Source: Alcaligenes aquatilis (GTDB lineage Bacteria > Pseudomonadota > Gammaproteobacteria > Burkholderiales > Burkholderiaceae_B). Taken from it: a stretch of DNA of 64,000 nucleotides. Location: positions 1,364,001 through 1,428,000 of the forward strand of contig NZ_CP022390.1 in NCBI RefSeq assembly GCF_003076515.1, written 5' to 3'. The position numbers and the translations under genes are program-made. The first letter of the stretch is position 1. Every line of letters starts with the position of its first letter. The notes under the pieces were generated by a model. It searched no databases, was not told the origin of the DNA, and saw only the letters and a program-made list of their open reading frames with translations. Shown piece after piece: positions 17,753 to 26,924 of this stretch.

Positions 17753-18433
17753 TTATGCTCCGGCCACGCTCTCCACATCGAGCAAATAACCAAAGCCGCG
17801 CACAGTCTGTATAACCGCCCCGGTGCCCTCCAGGCGCTTGCGCAAGCGATACACGTAGACCTCGACCGCATTGTCGCTGAAATCGGCGTCCCAGGCAGAC
17901 AGTGAGTTGATAATTTGCTGCTTGGTGACCACACGGCCCGCGCGCATCATCAACATTTCCAGTACGGACAACTCCCGCACCGACAAAGTGACGCGTTGAC
18001 CCGCACAGCGCAACTCGCGGCCAATGGTATCAAAGCTCAAGGGACCGACATCGATAATAGGCTGTACCTGGCCACTACGCCGACGGCCAAACACACGTAC
18101 TCGGGCGGCCAGCTCAGACAGGTCAAAGGGCTTGATCAGGTAGTCGTCCGCACCAGCGTCCAGACCACCGACGCGATCATCCACGCCATCACGCGCAGTC
18201 AGAATCAGAACGGGAATGGCATTGCCTTGCCGACGCAATTGGCGCAGCACCTCCAGGCCACTGATACCGGGCAAGTTCAAGTCCAGAAGCAGAAGGTCAT
18301 AGACCTGGGCAGTCAGCTCTTTCAAGGCACTTTCGCCTTCCTGGAGCCAGTCAACAGCGTAGCCCTGGTCGTTGAGAAATTCCTGCAGTGCGGCGCCCAG
18401 TATGGCGTCGTCTTCGATAACTAGTACACGCAT
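17753..18433 (-). CDS. OmpR/PhoB-family response regulator
   Basis: A 226-residue two-domain regulator. The receiver has the acidic pair at 8-9, the phospho-acceptor Asp51 (LLLLDLNLPG), a conserved Thr in LTARD and Lys in DYLIKPF. The C-terminal winged helix contains LSVRELSVLEMLM and the ending VYVYRLRKRLE...RGFGYLL. It most resembles the TctD/QseB group. It leads the regulator-kinase-kup operon and lies downstream of exbD, separated by a hairpin. Confidence 0.9.
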   Translation of the reverse strand: MRVLVIEDDAILGAALQEFLNDQGYAVDWLQEGESALKELTAQVYDLLLLDLNLPGISGLEVLRQLRRQGNAIPVLILTARDGVDDRVGGLDAGADDYLIKPFDLSELAARVRVFGRRRSGQVQPIIDVGPLSFDTIGRELRCAGQRVTLSVRELSVLEMLMMRAGRVVTKQQIINSLSAWDADFSDNAVEVYVYRLRKRLEGTGAVIQTVRGFGYLLDVESVAGA

Positions 18434-18455
18434 TCGGGAGATTTTATTACGAAAC

Positions 18456-18491
18456 TGGCCCCTCGCGTTGCAGATGCAAAGCGAGGGGCCA
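18456..18491 (-). terminator. Hairpin between exbD and the response regulator
   Basis: An 11-bp GC-rich stem (TGGCCCCTCGC with its complement) encloses a 14-base loop. The minus-strand bases after it are only moderately U-rich and it ends 23 bases before the regulator start, so it may be a leaky terminator or attenuator. Confidence 0.5.
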
Positions 18492-18520
18492 GAAAAAACA
18501 ACACGAACCAGAACCCGGGA

Positions 18521-19018
18521 TTACGGAGCAGGCGCAGGCTCGGCTTCCTGCTGGGTAGCGGCGCCATCCTTGGCTTGACCGTCTTGACCAGCAGCCTTGG
18601 TCGTGGGGCCTGGACGAGTGATGAAACCCAGACGGGTCAGACCGGACGCCTTGGAGCGGCTCATCACCTGGGCCAGTGTTTCATAGCGCGTATCGGTATC
18701 AGCACGGATACGCAGTTCAGGCTGAGGCTCATCCTTGGAGTAGGGAGCCAGCGTGGCAGTCAAGTCCTCCATCGCCACAGGCTGCTCATTCACGAAGATC
18801 TGCCCTTCAGCGTCAATGGCCAGATCAATCGTCTTGGGATCTTGCTGAACCGGCTCGGATGTGGCCTGGGGCAGCTGAATCTTGATCGAGTGCGACAGCA
18901 GCGGAGCGGTGATCAGAAAAATCACCAGCAGAACCAGCATGACGTCAATCAGGGGCACCATATTGATTTCGGACAGCGCAGAGCCCGAATTGCGATTGTC
19001 AAAGCTGCCAAAAGCCAT
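18521..19018 (-). CDS. exbD: Biopolymer transport protein ExbD
   Basis: A 165-residue protein with one N-terminal membrane helix (about 20-42, EINMVPLIDVMLVLLVIFLI) that contains the conserved Asp used in proton coupling. A periplasmic domain with the RIRADTDTRYETL motif follows. The last 25 residues are Ala/Gln/Pro-rich and extend beyond typical ExbD. It forms the proton-driven motor with ExbB that energises TonB. It starts two bases after exbB ends. Confidence 0.92.
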   Translation of the reverse strand: MAFGSFDNRNSGSALSEINMVPLIDVMLVLLVIFLITAPLLSHSIKIQLPQATSEPVQQDPKTIDLAIDAEGQIFVNEQPVAMEDLTATLAPYSKDEPQPELRIRADTDTRYETLAQVMSRSKASGLTRLGFITRPGPTTKAAGQDGQAKDGAATQQEAEPAPAP

Positions 19019-19020
19019 GA

Positions 19021-19878
19021 TTAGTGCTCCCGCTTGGCAGCCGCTGCCGCGCTTGATGTCGCACCGCCACCCGAGCTAGGGACGCGGCGCAAAACAGGTT
19101 GGTTGTCCTGCACGGGTTGGCCTGTGGTCAGGAATGTAAACAAATCGTGGGCAAAGGCGTCCAGTTGGGACAAGTAAACGCGGTTGGTACGCACAAAGGC
19201 GTTGTAGGCCAACACGGCGGGAATCGCCACGGCCAGACCCAGACCCGTCATCACCAGCGCTTCACCCACAGGACCAGCAATCTTGTTCAGGGTCACGCCA
19301 TCGGACAGACCAATATTGATCAGTGCGTGGTACACCCCCCAGACCGTACCGAACAAACCCACAAACGGGGCGGTGGAACCGACCGAAGCCAGCAGCGTCA
19401 GGCCGTTTTCCAATTTGGCGGTTTCTTCGTCCATGACTTTACGCATGATGCGCGAGACAAAGGCATCGGTAGAACCCTTCTCTTCCAGACGCATAGCGCC
19501 ATATTTCACATGATGTTTTTGAGCGTGGATGGCGTGACTGGCCAAATGGCTGAACGGATCGCGGGCACCGTGAGTGGCGATTTCGTTTTCAACCTGCTCC
19601 AGGGAGCTGGCGGACCAGAACTCGCGCATGAAACCTTGCGAGCGACGCTTCAGACGGAAGGACAGTACGCCCTTGACGATGATCAGGTACCAACTGGCAA
19701 CCGACATCAAGGCCAAGATCACGAACAAGGTCTTGCCAACCACATCACTTTGCTGGATAAAGTGCAGCACCCCGGTCGCTTCCTCAGCAGCAGCAACACT
19801 GGCGGCAGCCTGATCGGCAACAGGCCCTGCAACTTGTGCCAGGCTTACCCATACGCTTTGAAATAGTTCCTGCATCAT
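19021..19878 (-). CDS. exbB: Biopolymer transport protein ExbB
   Basis: A 285-residue MotA/TolQ/ExbB-family protein. It has an Ala-rich N-terminal extension, a first helix at about 48-70, and the paired helices carrying LLASVGSTAPFVGLFGTVWG and GEALVMTGLGLAVAIPAVLAYN. It is the pentameric scaffold of the TonB motor. It lies nine bases downstream of tonB in a tonB-exbB-exbD operon. Confidence 0.93.
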   Translation of the reverse strand: MMQELFQSVWVSLAQVAGPVADQAAASVAAAEEATGVLHFIQQSDVVGKTLFVILALMSVASWYLIIVKGVLSFRLKRRSQGFMREFWSASSLEQVENEIATHGARDPFSHLASHAIHAQKHHVKYGAMRLEEKGSTDAFVSRIMRKVMDEETAKLENGLTLLASVGSTAPFVGLFGTVWGVYHALINIGLSDGVTLNKIAGPVGEALVMTGLGLAVAIPAVLAYNAFVRTNRVYLSQLDAFAHDLFTFLTTGQPVQDNQPVLRRVPSSGGGATSSAAAAAKREH

Positions 19879-19887
19879 TGATATATC

Positions 19888-20697
19888 CTAGTAAACAAAG
19901 TCGAAAGGAATATCGGCCATGGCACGATAGGCCACACCATTTTCCGTATACGGTTTGAAACGCGCTGTGCGTACCGCCTTCAATGCTGACTCATCCAGAC
20001 GCTCATAGCCTGAAGAGCTTTGCACCTTGGCCTCCAGCACGGTTCCTTGGGTTGAAATCACTACACGAACCACCACGCGGCCCTGTTCACGACGGCGTTC
20101 CGACGCCCTTGGATACACAGGCACAGGACGGCGCCCCAAATAATCCACACGACCGATCAGCTTGGGTCGGTCCCCATCGGTAGAGCGGGCAGCGGTTTGG
20201 GAGGTGTTGTCCGTTGCCGGGCCTGCTTGAGCGGCCGGCGCTGCTGGCTGAGCAGGCTGCGGTGTTTCTGCCGGTGGGACCTCAGGCTTGGGCTGTGGCT
20301 TGGGCTTGGGTTTCGGCTTGGGTTTTGGTTTGGGCTTGGGCGGCTCGGGAATGGGTGGTTTTTCCACGATAGGCTCTGGCTCAGGCTCCGGCTCAACAAC
20401 GGGTTCGGGCTCAGGCTCGGGATCGGGTTCCACCTCGGGTTCAGGTTCAGGCTCAGGCTCAGCCACCACCTCCTCAGGGGGGGCGCTGACCTGCTCTTGC
20501 TGAACCGGGGACTCCGACACTTCCACCAGGGTCACACCGACAATATCCATCGGGGCGGGCTCGCCCACAATCTTGGGGGTTTCCGTCCACAAGATGGTAG
20601 CCACGACACCCACGTGCAATCCCAGTGCTAATGCCAAGCCAGTTGCCTTCAAGGCCAGCATCGAGCGATTATTCTTTTGAGAAGCAATTCCGGTCAT
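19888..20697 (-). CDS. tonB: TonB energy-transducing protein
   Basis: A roughly 269-residue protein with one N-terminal signal anchor (about 15-38, LALKATGLALALGLHVGVVA). A long periplasmic spacer of Glu-Pro then Lys-Pro repeats follows, and a C-terminal TonB domain with PVYPRASERRREQGRVVVRV and a terminal PFDFVY. It transmits ExbBD motor energy to outer-membrane siderophore and other receptors. I prefer the ATG at 20697 (ACGGA upstream); another in-frame ATG ten codons earlier at 20727 is possible. A Fur-like box upstream predicts iron repression. Confidence 0.93.
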   Translation of the reverse strand: MTGIASQKNNRSMLALKATGLALALGLHVGVVATILWTETPKIVGEPAPMDIVGVTLVEVSESPVQQEQVSAPPEEVVAEPEPEPEPEVEPDPEPEPEPVVEPEPEPEPIVEKPPIPEPPKPKPKPKPKPKPKPQPKPEVPPAETPQPAQPAAPAAQAGPATDNTSQTAARSTDGDRPKLIGRVDYLGRRPVPVYPRASERRREQGRVVVRVVISTQGTVLEAKVQSSSGYERLDESALKAVRTARFKPYTENGVAYRAMADIPFDFVY

Positions 20698-20783
20698 AAT
20701 CCGTTCTACACATTCTGCAACCCGCATGGACCATGACGGGACCGGACAGGATGCCCAGTGAAGTATCGAATCTTAACAGAAAC

Positions 20784-20802
20784 AGGAATGATTCTCAATA
20801 CT
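20784..20802 (-). promoter_or_regulatory. Fur-like box upstream of tonB
   Basis: The plus-strand sequence AGGAATGATTCTCAATACT matches the 19-base Fur consensus in 13 positions, including the central AATGATTCTCA core. It lies about 87 bases before tonB, in its presumed promoter region. Confidence 0.65.
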
Positions 20803-20865
20803 GAATCTCTATAATATTTTCTGCTGACAACCCGCCTCACAAAAACCTTCCAGATACTAACGCAG

Positions 20866-20890
20866 ACAGGCTGCCCTAAGGGCAGCCTGT
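20866..20890 (-). terminator. Hairpin after cysA
   Basis: An 11-bp stem with a 3-base loop (ACAGGCTGCCC/GGGCAGCCTGT) lies 22 bases past the cysA stop. The minus-strand tail is not a clear U-run, so efficiency is uncertain. Confidence 0.5.
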
Positions 20891-20911
20891 TTGTGAATAA
20901 TTTGCAAAAAA

Positions 20912-22009
20912 TCAGGACAAACGCACTTCAGCCTCAGGCTCGATAGGAAAAGCGCTGAACTTGCGCGGCAAGGCCAAGGCCCGTTCACCAGGTCGCAAGC
21001 CCAGCTGCGACCAGCGCTGATGATCAAACTCAGCTTCCCAGGCTCGCTCCCCCTCGTTCAAGGCCAACTCAACCCGCACCGTCGCGCCCAGAGGAATAAT
21101 GCGCTGCACGGCTACGACGATACCCTGACCATCCAATTGACGCTGCAAATCCAGATCGTGCGGACGTACATATCCGACAGCCTCGCCCTGCCCTGTACCC
21201 TGACCATTCAAAGCCTGATTGGACTCGAATTGCCCCAACTGAGGATCAGCGACAAAACGTCCGTGCTCGAACTGACCCGGCAAGCGATTCGCTGCCCCCA
21301 GAAACTCATACACAAAGGGACTGGCTGGATGATTGTAGACATCCTGCGGAGCACCCTCCTGCTCAACCCGACCTTTGTTCAGCACCACAATACGGTCCGC
21401 CACTTCAATGGCCTCTTCCTGATCGTGCGTCACAAACAAGGTGCTGATATGCAGATCATCATGCAGACGACGCAACCAGGAGCGCAACTCTTTGCGCACC
21501 TTGGCATCCAAAGCACCAAAGGGCTCGTCCAGCAGCAAGACACCCGGCTCTACGGCCAAGGCACGTGCCAGAGCAATACGCTGTCGTTGGCCACCTGACA
21601 AGGCCGCTGGATAGCGATCGGCCAGCCAGTCCAGTTGCACCAGTTCCAATAGTTCATGCACACGCTGACGAATCTGGGCTTCGGGCAAACGCTGCTTACG
21701 CGGTTTGATACGCAGACCGAAGGCAACATTTTCAAACACCGTCATATGACGGAACAAGGCATAGTGCTGGAACACAAAACCCACCTGGCGATCACGCGTG
21801 CCCACGGCGGCTACATCCTTGCCGTTGATCAGCACCTGACCCGCATCCGCATATTCCAGGCCAGCCACGATACGCAGCAAGGTTGTCTTGCCGCAGCCAG
21901 AAGGCCCCAGCAAGGCCACCAGCTCGCCCGCTGGAAAATCCAATGTCACATCACCCAGTGCGGTAAACGCACCAAACTGTTTAGATAGATGACGAACTTC
22001 GATACTCAT
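20912..22009 (-). CDS. cysA: Sulfate/thiosulfate ABC transporter ATPase
   Basis: A 365-residue ATPase. Walker A is GPSGCGKTT, the signature is [15 protein letters not shown], Walker B is [12 protein letters not shown], and the H-loop is [11 protein letters not shown]-terminal TOBE-like regulatory domain begins at about 240. The N-terminal [12 protein letters not shown] and the operon context identify CysA. It powers CysT-CysW import of sulfate delivered by Sbp. Confidence 0.93.
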   Translation of the reverse strand: MSIEVRHLSKQFGAFTALGDVTLDFPAGELVALLGPSGCGKTTLLRIVAGLEYADAGQVLINGKDVAAVGTRDRQVGFVFQHYALFRHMTVFENVAFGLRIKPRKQRLPEAQIRQRVHELLELVQLDWLADRYPAALSGGQRQRIALARALAVEPGVLLLDEPFGALDAKVRKELRSWLRRLHDDLHISTLFVTHDQEEAIEVADRIVVLNKGRVEQEGAPQDVYNHPASPFVYEFLGAANRLPGQFEHGRFVADPQLGQFESNQALNGQGTGQGEAVGYVRPHDLDLQRQLDGQGIVVAVQRIIPLGATVRVELALNEGERAWEAEFDHQRWSQLGLRPGERALALPRKFSAFPIEPEAEVRLS

Positions 22010-22027
22010 AATGAACTCCGAATGCGA

Positions 22028-22915
22028 TCATCCGTGATGACCGTCTTGAACCATTTTGCGCTCGGCCCACAATTTAAGCGCCAACGTCAGTAAAGCCAAG
22101 ACTGCCAACACCGAAGCCGCCGCAAACGCGCCCACCGTGTGATAGTCGTTGTACTCAATCTCTACATGCAAAGGCAGCGTGTTGGTCTGGCCCCGTATAT
22201 GGCCCGACAGCACCGACACCGCCCCAAATTCGCCCATGGCACGGGCATTGCATAGAATCACGCCATACAGCAGTCCCCACTTGATCTTGGGCAGCGTTAC
22301 CCGCCAGAACATCTGTCTGCCATTGGCCCCCAGCACCCGCGCAGCCTGTTCTTCCTCACTGCCCTGCATTTGCATCAGTGGAATCAACTCGCGCGCCACG
22401 AAGGGAAAAGTGACAAACAAAGTCGCCAGGACCAAACCGGGCAAAGCAAAGACGATACGAATGTTGTTGGCATCCAGCCAGTCCCAAAACGGGCCCTGTC
22501 GACCAAAAATCAGCAAGAACATCAAACCGGCAATCACGGGCGATACCGAAAATGGCAAGTCGATCAAGGTGGTCAACAGGCTTTTGCCACGAAACTCAAA
22601 ACGAGCAATGGCCCAAGACGCCGCCAAGCCAAATGCAATATTCAACGGCACCGCAATCACGGCAACCAGAACCGTCAGGCTGGCCGCATGCCAGGTATCG
22701 CTCTGGCTCAAGGCGGACAGATACGGCATGATGCCCCGGCTAAAGGCCGTCATGAACACCAGGATCAAGGGCAGCAGCAAGAACAGCACAAAGAACAGCA
22801 CGGCAATGCCAATCAGTATGGCTTTGACGGCCGGGCCTTCATCCTGCGCCGCCCGCAAACGTGCCGTCTGTACCGGCACCGCTTGCACAGCGGTGTCTAT
22901 TGTCAGGCTGCTCAT
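22028..22915 (-). CDS. cysW: Sulfate ABC transporter permease CysW
   Basis: A 295-residue permease with about six helices. The ABC-contact EAA loop appears as EEEQAARVLGANGRQMFWRVTLP. The conserved CNARAMGEFGAVSVLSG matches CysW. It overlaps cysT by four bases and precedes cysA by 18, and forms the membrane channel together with CysT. Confidence 0.93.
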   Translation of the reverse strand: MSSLTIDTAVQAVPVQTARLRAAQDEGPAVKAILIGIAVLFFVLFLLLPLILVFMTAFSRGIMPYLSALSQSDTWHAASLTVLVAVIAVPLNIAFGLAASWAIARFEFRGKSLLTTLIDLPFSVSPVIAGLMFLLIFGRQGPFWDWLDANNIRIVFALPGLVLATLFVTFPFVARELIPLMQMQGSEEEQAARVLGANGRQMFWRVTLPKIKWGLLYGVILCNARAMGEFGAVSVLSGHIRGQTNTLPLHVEIEYNDYHTVGAFAAASVLAVLALLTLALKLWAERKMVQDGHHG

Positions 22916-23826
22916 CGTGCGCCCTCCAAAGATAAAGGCGCTGCTACCTTTGCCGCTTTAGCACTAGCCTGCCCTGAGTGACGCGACTGCAAATACCACT
23001 GCAAACGGTTGATCGCCAACAGAATGATGAAGGACAACACCATCATCAGGACAGCCAAGGCCGAAGCTCCCGCATAGTCAAACTGCTCCAGCTTGATCAC
23101 GATAAGCAAAGGCGTAATTTCCGAGACCATAGGGACGTTACCAGCAATGAAAATCACCGAACCGTACTCACCCACCGCACGAGCAAAAGCCAGGGCCACG
23201 CCCGTCAAGCAGGCAGGCAAAATGGCGGGCAAAATGACCTTGGTGACCGTCTGGAAGCGATCCGCCCCCAAACACGCACTAACCTCTTCCTGTTCCTGCT
23301 CCAGTTCTTCAAGAACCGGCTGCACGGTACGCACAACAAAAGGCAGGCCAATAAACACCAGGGCGATCAGTACCCCCCAAGGGGTAAACGCAATCTGCCC
23401 TACATAAGGTTCAGCCCAGGAACCGATCCAGCCGGTAGGCGCATAAATAGCGGCCAGTGAAATACCGGCTACCGACGTGGGCAGGGCAAAGGGAAGATCA
23501 ATCAAAGCATCCACGATGCGGCGTCCAGGAAAACGGTATCGCACCAGAACCCAAGCCAGAACCAAGCCGAACACACCATTGATCAACGCCGCCAACGCGG
23601 CCATGCCAAAGGTCAATTTCAAAGAAGCCAAGACACGCGCGGCACTAATGGTTTCCCAAAACGCCGACCAGCCCATAGAGGTGGTCTTGAGCACAACAGC
23701 AGACAAGGGAATCAGCACAATCAGGCTTAAATAACTGATGGATAAACCCATCGTCAGCCCAAAGCCTGGTAAAGCCCGCTGCTTGCGCACAGCGGGCAAA
23801 AATCCCCACAGACGAGCCTGTAACAT
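22912..23826 (-). CDS. cysT: Sulfate ABC transporter permease CysT (CysU)
   Basis: A 304-residue permease. The N-terminal ALPGFGLTMGLSISYLSLIV is the typical CysT opening. The EAA loop reads EEVSACLGADRFQTVTKVILP, followed by FARAVGEYGSVIFIAGN. It lies 25 bases downstream of sbp in the same operon. Confidence 0.93.
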   Translation of the reverse strand: MLQARLWGFLPAVRKQRALPGFGLTMGLSISYLSLIVLIPLSAVVLKTTSMGWSAFWETISAARVLASLKLTFGMAALAALINGVFGLVLAWVLVRYRFPGRRIVDALIDLPFALPTSVAGISLAAIYAPTGWIGSWAEPYVGQIAFTPWGVLIALVFIGLPFVVRTVQPVLEELEQEQEEVSACLGADRFQTVTKVILPAILPACLTGVALAFARAVGEYGSVIFIAGNVPMVSEITPLLIVIKLEQFDYAGASALAVLMMVLSFIILLAINRLQWYLQSRHSGQASAKAAKVAAPLSLEGAR

Positions 23827-23851
23827 CGGACGGTCCTCGGTGATAGTAGGG

Positions 23852-24871
23852 TTATCTGCTCAAGTAGATGCTGTCGAACACGCCGCCATCCGCAAAGTGC
23901 TTGGCTTGCACCTGTGTCCAGCCACCCAGCTCATCATCCACCTTATACAACTTCAACGCCGGAAACTGATCGCGGTACTTAGCGGCCACCGACTCCAGGC
24001 GAGGACGGTAAAAATGACGTGCGGCGATTTCCTGCCCTTGCGGGCTATACAGATATTCCAGATAGGCTTGGGCCACTTTTTCTGTGCCATGCTTGGCGAC
24101 ATTAGTGTCAAGCAATGCCACAGGCGGCTCGGCCAGAATGCTGCTGGAAGGCACCACAATATCGAAGCGATCAGGCCCCAGATCCTTCACCGACAAGAGA
24201 GCCTCGTTTTCCCAGGCAATCAATACATCGCCAATGCCCCGCTCCACAAAAGTTGTGGTCGATCCACGCGCACCGGAATCCAGCACGCTGACGTTGCGAT
24301 ACAGTTTGGCCACAAAATCTCGGGCCTGCGCTTCATCCCCATTACCTTGCTTCAAGGCGTACAACCAAGCGGCCAGATAATTCCAGCGCGCCCCTGCCGA
24401 GGTTTTAGGATTAGGCGTCACGACCTTCACATCAGAACGAATCAAATCGTTCCAGTCGTGAATCCCTTTGGGATTGCCCTTGCGCACCAGCAGAACAATC
24501 GTAGAGGTGTAAGGCGTACTGTTGTCCGGCAGGCGAGCTTGCCAGCCTTTGTCCAGTAAACCGGACTGGGCGATCTGATCGATATCGGAAGCAATACCCA
24601 GTGTCACCACATCAGCGGGCACACCATCAATAACGGTACGCGCTTGCTTGCTGGAGCCACCGTGGGAACTACGGATGACCACACTGTCACCTGTTTGTTC
24701 TTTGTAATGTGCCTGGAATGCCTTGTTGAATTCAGCGTACAGCTCACGCGTTGGGTCGTACGAAACATTCAGAATGCTGACCTCGGCCGCGACCGCCGTT
24801 GCGGCCGCCAACACCAAAGCGAGCAAAGCCCCTGCCCGAACGCCCTTCCACTTCTGTTGAATCCGCTTCAT
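23852..24871 (-). CDS. sbp: Periplasmic sulfate-binding protein
   Basis: A 339-residue precursor from the ATG at 24871, chosen for the purine-rich AGGGGATGGG upstream and because the signal peptide ([20 protein letters not shown]...VAA) begins there. The mature protein has [27 protein letters not shown], and later [15 protein letters not shown] and the [17 protein letters not shown] segment, all standard for Sbp/CysP. It captures sulfate or thiosulfate for CysTWA. CysB control is expected from the family, but I did not identify a site. Confidence 0.93.
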   Translation of the reverse strand: MKRIQQKWKGVRAGALLALVLAAATAVAAEVSILNVSYDPTRELYAEFNKAFQAHYKEQTGDSVVIRSSHGGSSKQARTVIDGVPADVVTLGIASDIDQIAQSGLLDKGWQARLPDNSTPYTSTIVLLVRKGNPKGIHDWNDLIRSDVKVVTPNPKTSAGARWNYLAAWLYALKQGNGDEAQARDFVAKLYRNVSVLDSGARGSTTTFVERGIGDVLIAWENEALLSVKDLGPDRFDIVVPSSSILAEPPVALLDTNVAKHGTEKVAQAYLEYLYSPQGQEIAARHFYRPRLESVAAKYRDQFPALKLYKVDDELGGWTQVQAKHFADGGVFDSIYLSR

Positions 24872-24998
24872 GTCCCATCCCCTAGAAACCATTTCCAAGC
24901 AATGAGAACGAGTCTAGCAAGGGTGTTACACCCGGCTAAATACCGATTCTTTGGTTAGATATAGCGGGGAGATGGAGGGGGCGGAAACGGCTGCCGGA

Positions 24999-25478
24999 TC
25001 AAGACTGGTCTACGCTAGCCCGATCAAAGAAACGCTTGCAATTGCCCTGGTCGCGCTAGAAGTTGGCTTCAATCAACTCGCCCTGCCCGGCACCAAAATT
25101 CACATCTTCGATCGAGTTCAGACGACATAGAAACAAGGCACCGGGCCACAAACTGCTCCATATTCTGTGCACAATGTTCCGGGTTTCATCCCATGGGAAG
25201 TAGTGCAAGGACAGGCTGGCCAGAACCAGCTCAAGATTATTCGCCGCTTCCGGCCAAGGGCCGCGCCTATCCCTGCACTCAATCTGCGCCTCGGGCGCAC
25301 GCTGCTGCGCGATCGCCACGCACTCAGGCGAGAGATCAAAAGCCATCACCTTCACGCCTGCCCGGATCAAAGTCAGCGTGTCGTCACCAAAACCACAGCC
25401 TGTCTCCAGCACCGGCGAGGCGATTTCACGTTGAGCGATTAAAGGCAACCAGCGATCAAGCCAAGGGCCCGAACACAT
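24999..25478 (-). pseudogene. Class I SAM methyltransferase interrupted by an in-frame stop
   Basis: The open part (25056-25478, 140 codons) begins MCSGPWLDRWLP and has motif I as LETGCGFGDDTL, an acidic residue at the end of strand 2 (MAFDLSPE) and LASLSLHYFPWDE, so it is a class I methyltransferase. It stops with TAG at 25056-25058 inside a region that normally continues. Reading past that codon in the same frame gives RDQGNCKRFFDRASVDQS before a TGA at 24999-25001. KRFFDRA is the expected family continuation, so the TAG is most simply a nonsense mutation of a Tyr codon and the tail after it is also short. Confidence 0.7.
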
Positions 25479-25508
25479 AAGCGCGTTTCTTGTACGACAA
25501 GGAAAAAA

Positions 25509-25781
25509 TCAGGCGGCAGAAACGCTAAGGTCACGGATCAGCAAAGTTAGAACAATCGCCGCCAACAGACACTCGCCGACATTGAACCAAAGGTGCCACG
25601 GCTTGGACTTGTCATTCATACCCAGCGCGTAGCGAATTCCTCTGTAATTGATCCAGCCCAGGCTCACGACCAACACCGGCCACAGGATCCACAGCGGTGG
25701 GAAAAACAGAAGAAACATGAAGGCCAGCCAAGCCAGAATCAGAGTGGCAAGTGGAGACAGACAAGAGAGGAGTTTGCTCAT
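25509..25781 (-). CDS. Small membrane protein of unknown function
   Basis: About 90 residues from the ATG at 25781; a GTG at 25820 would add 13. Neither start has a strong ribosome site. There are three hydrophobic segments: about 5-22, 24-40 and 65-85. A central GWINYRGIRYALGMNDKSKPW loop and a short polar tail complete it. No family recognised. It sits between the broken methyltransferase and the cold-shock gene. Confidence 0.55.
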   Translation of the reverse strand: MSKLLSCLSPLATLILAWLAFMFLLFFPPLWILWPVLVVSLGWINYRGIRYALGMNDKSKPWHLWFNVGECLLAAIVLTLLIRDLSVSAA

Positions 25782-25929
25782 GAAGACCCAAGGAGCGCAT
25801 ATCGACCAGCCTAGTGTCACCTGAAATAGTCGCTGCGCTCAAGAGCAGGCAAAAAGCAGCGACAAGTTTGGCAAGACTGCGAAATCATCTCGGCCCTACC
25901 TTGCCTTGGACCGGATAAGTAGAATTGAA

Positions 25930-25964
25930 AAAGCCGAACCCAATGTTTCAAAGGGCCCGGCTTT
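25930..25964 (-). terminator. Terminator of the cold-shock gene
   Basis: A 12-base stem with two mismatches (AAAGCCG...CGGCTTT) is followed on the minus strand by a T-run. It lies 41 bases past the csp stop. Confidence 0.7.
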
Positions 25965-26005
25965 ATTGATCAACGCAACGCTTGCCTAATCAGGCAAGCA
26001 GAGGA

Positions 26006-26215
26006 TCAAATGATCTGGATCTGGGTAGCGCAAGGGCCTTTCTGGCCTACGCCTGCAACGAAAGAAACTCGTTGGTTCTCTTCAAGAGATTTAAACCCAG
26101 CACCCTGAATTTCACTGTGGTGTGCGAAGAGGTCTTTACCGCCACTTTCGGGCATGATAAAGCCGAAGCCTTTTTCGTTATTGAACCACTTCACGATACC
26201 AATTTCTGTTTTCAA
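26006..26215 (-). CDS. Cold-shock domain protein (CspA family)
   Basis: A 69-residue single OB-fold protein. RNP1 is GFGFI (context [16 protein letters not shown]) and RNP2 is DLFAHHSEI, with the usual Phe replaced by Ala-His in that motif. It binds single-stranded nucleic acid and melts RNA structure. The C-terminus ([13 protein letters not shown]) is slightly unusual in having Cys where Asn or Ala is common. A long untranslated leader with no other gene lies upstream, as in many cold-shock genes. Confidence 0.92.
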   Translation of the reverse strand: MKTEIGIVKWFNNEKGFGFIMPESGGKDLFAHHSEIQGAGFKSLEENQRVSFVAGVGQKGPCATQIQII

Positions 26216-26427
26216 TGTATGTCCTAATTAATCAGGGGAAAAATGTCCCTGGACACACTATGGACGCTATTTGCAGATATAGATAGCGCCGTTACAAATT
26301 AAACCGACGCCACACCTGCACGAACCATCAACGAAGCATATGAAGGGTGCTCGGCCTCATGACTTTGCGCCCTGCTATACGTCGATATCCCAGAGCACTG
26401 TGCCCATATCTGAATACCTATAGGTCA

Positions 26428-26910
26428 CTTACTCGCAGGTAATGCAGGAATTGACGTTGGCCCCAGCTACGTCTCTCGCATGCTCTCCCCTGAAAGAAAG
26501 ACAGGTCAAAAGCGCATTGGTGAGGAGCGTGTCGAACGACTGAATGCCGCCTTCCCTGGCTGGTTTGCCGCTGAATCTGGGGAGCTGACAACTGCAATCA
26601 GTTGCGCACCGCCCCCAGCATACCTATGGTCGGAATACCTTCCCCCACCACCTCTAAGGGCCGTGGCCGGGAAGCCGGCGTCCCCGTGCAACTCATTCAA
26701 CACGTAAATGTGCTTGAGCAGTGGGTGCGTGAAAAGTGGGTAGTGTGAACCCGTACCGCATCAGGGGACTGACTGATAGCCGCAACAATATGTCTCCCAC
26801 CATCAATGACGGGATTTTTTTTGTCGATGTGGAGTGCCAGAGTGTTTAAGCTGGCGGAGTCTACGTGCTTGATGTCGCGGGTCGGTTAAATAGCCGCCTG
26901 ATGCTTAACC
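26428..26910 (+). pseudogene. Remnant of a phage repressor (XRE HTH plus S24 peptidase)
   Basis: Two separated pieces in plus-strand frames read like one repressor. At about 26440-26580, GIDVGPSYVSRMLSPERKTG and RIGEERVERLNAAFPGWF look like the helix-turn-helix end. At about 26744-26910, RIRGLTDSRNNMSPTINDGI, FFVDVECQSV, then after an in-frame TAA, AGGVYVLDVAGRL look like the LexA/cI peptidase core, with the GDSM catalytic region scrambled. Stops and frame changes make it non-functional. It pairs with the integrase remnant downstream as relics of an old prophage. Confidence 0.7.
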
Positions 26911-26924
26911 CGGCACACAACCAT

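Noticed and set aside
20197..20631. Gly/Phe/Leu-rich open frame on the plus strand across tonB
   Set aside because: It is the antisense image of the TonB Pro-Glu/Pro-Lys repeats.
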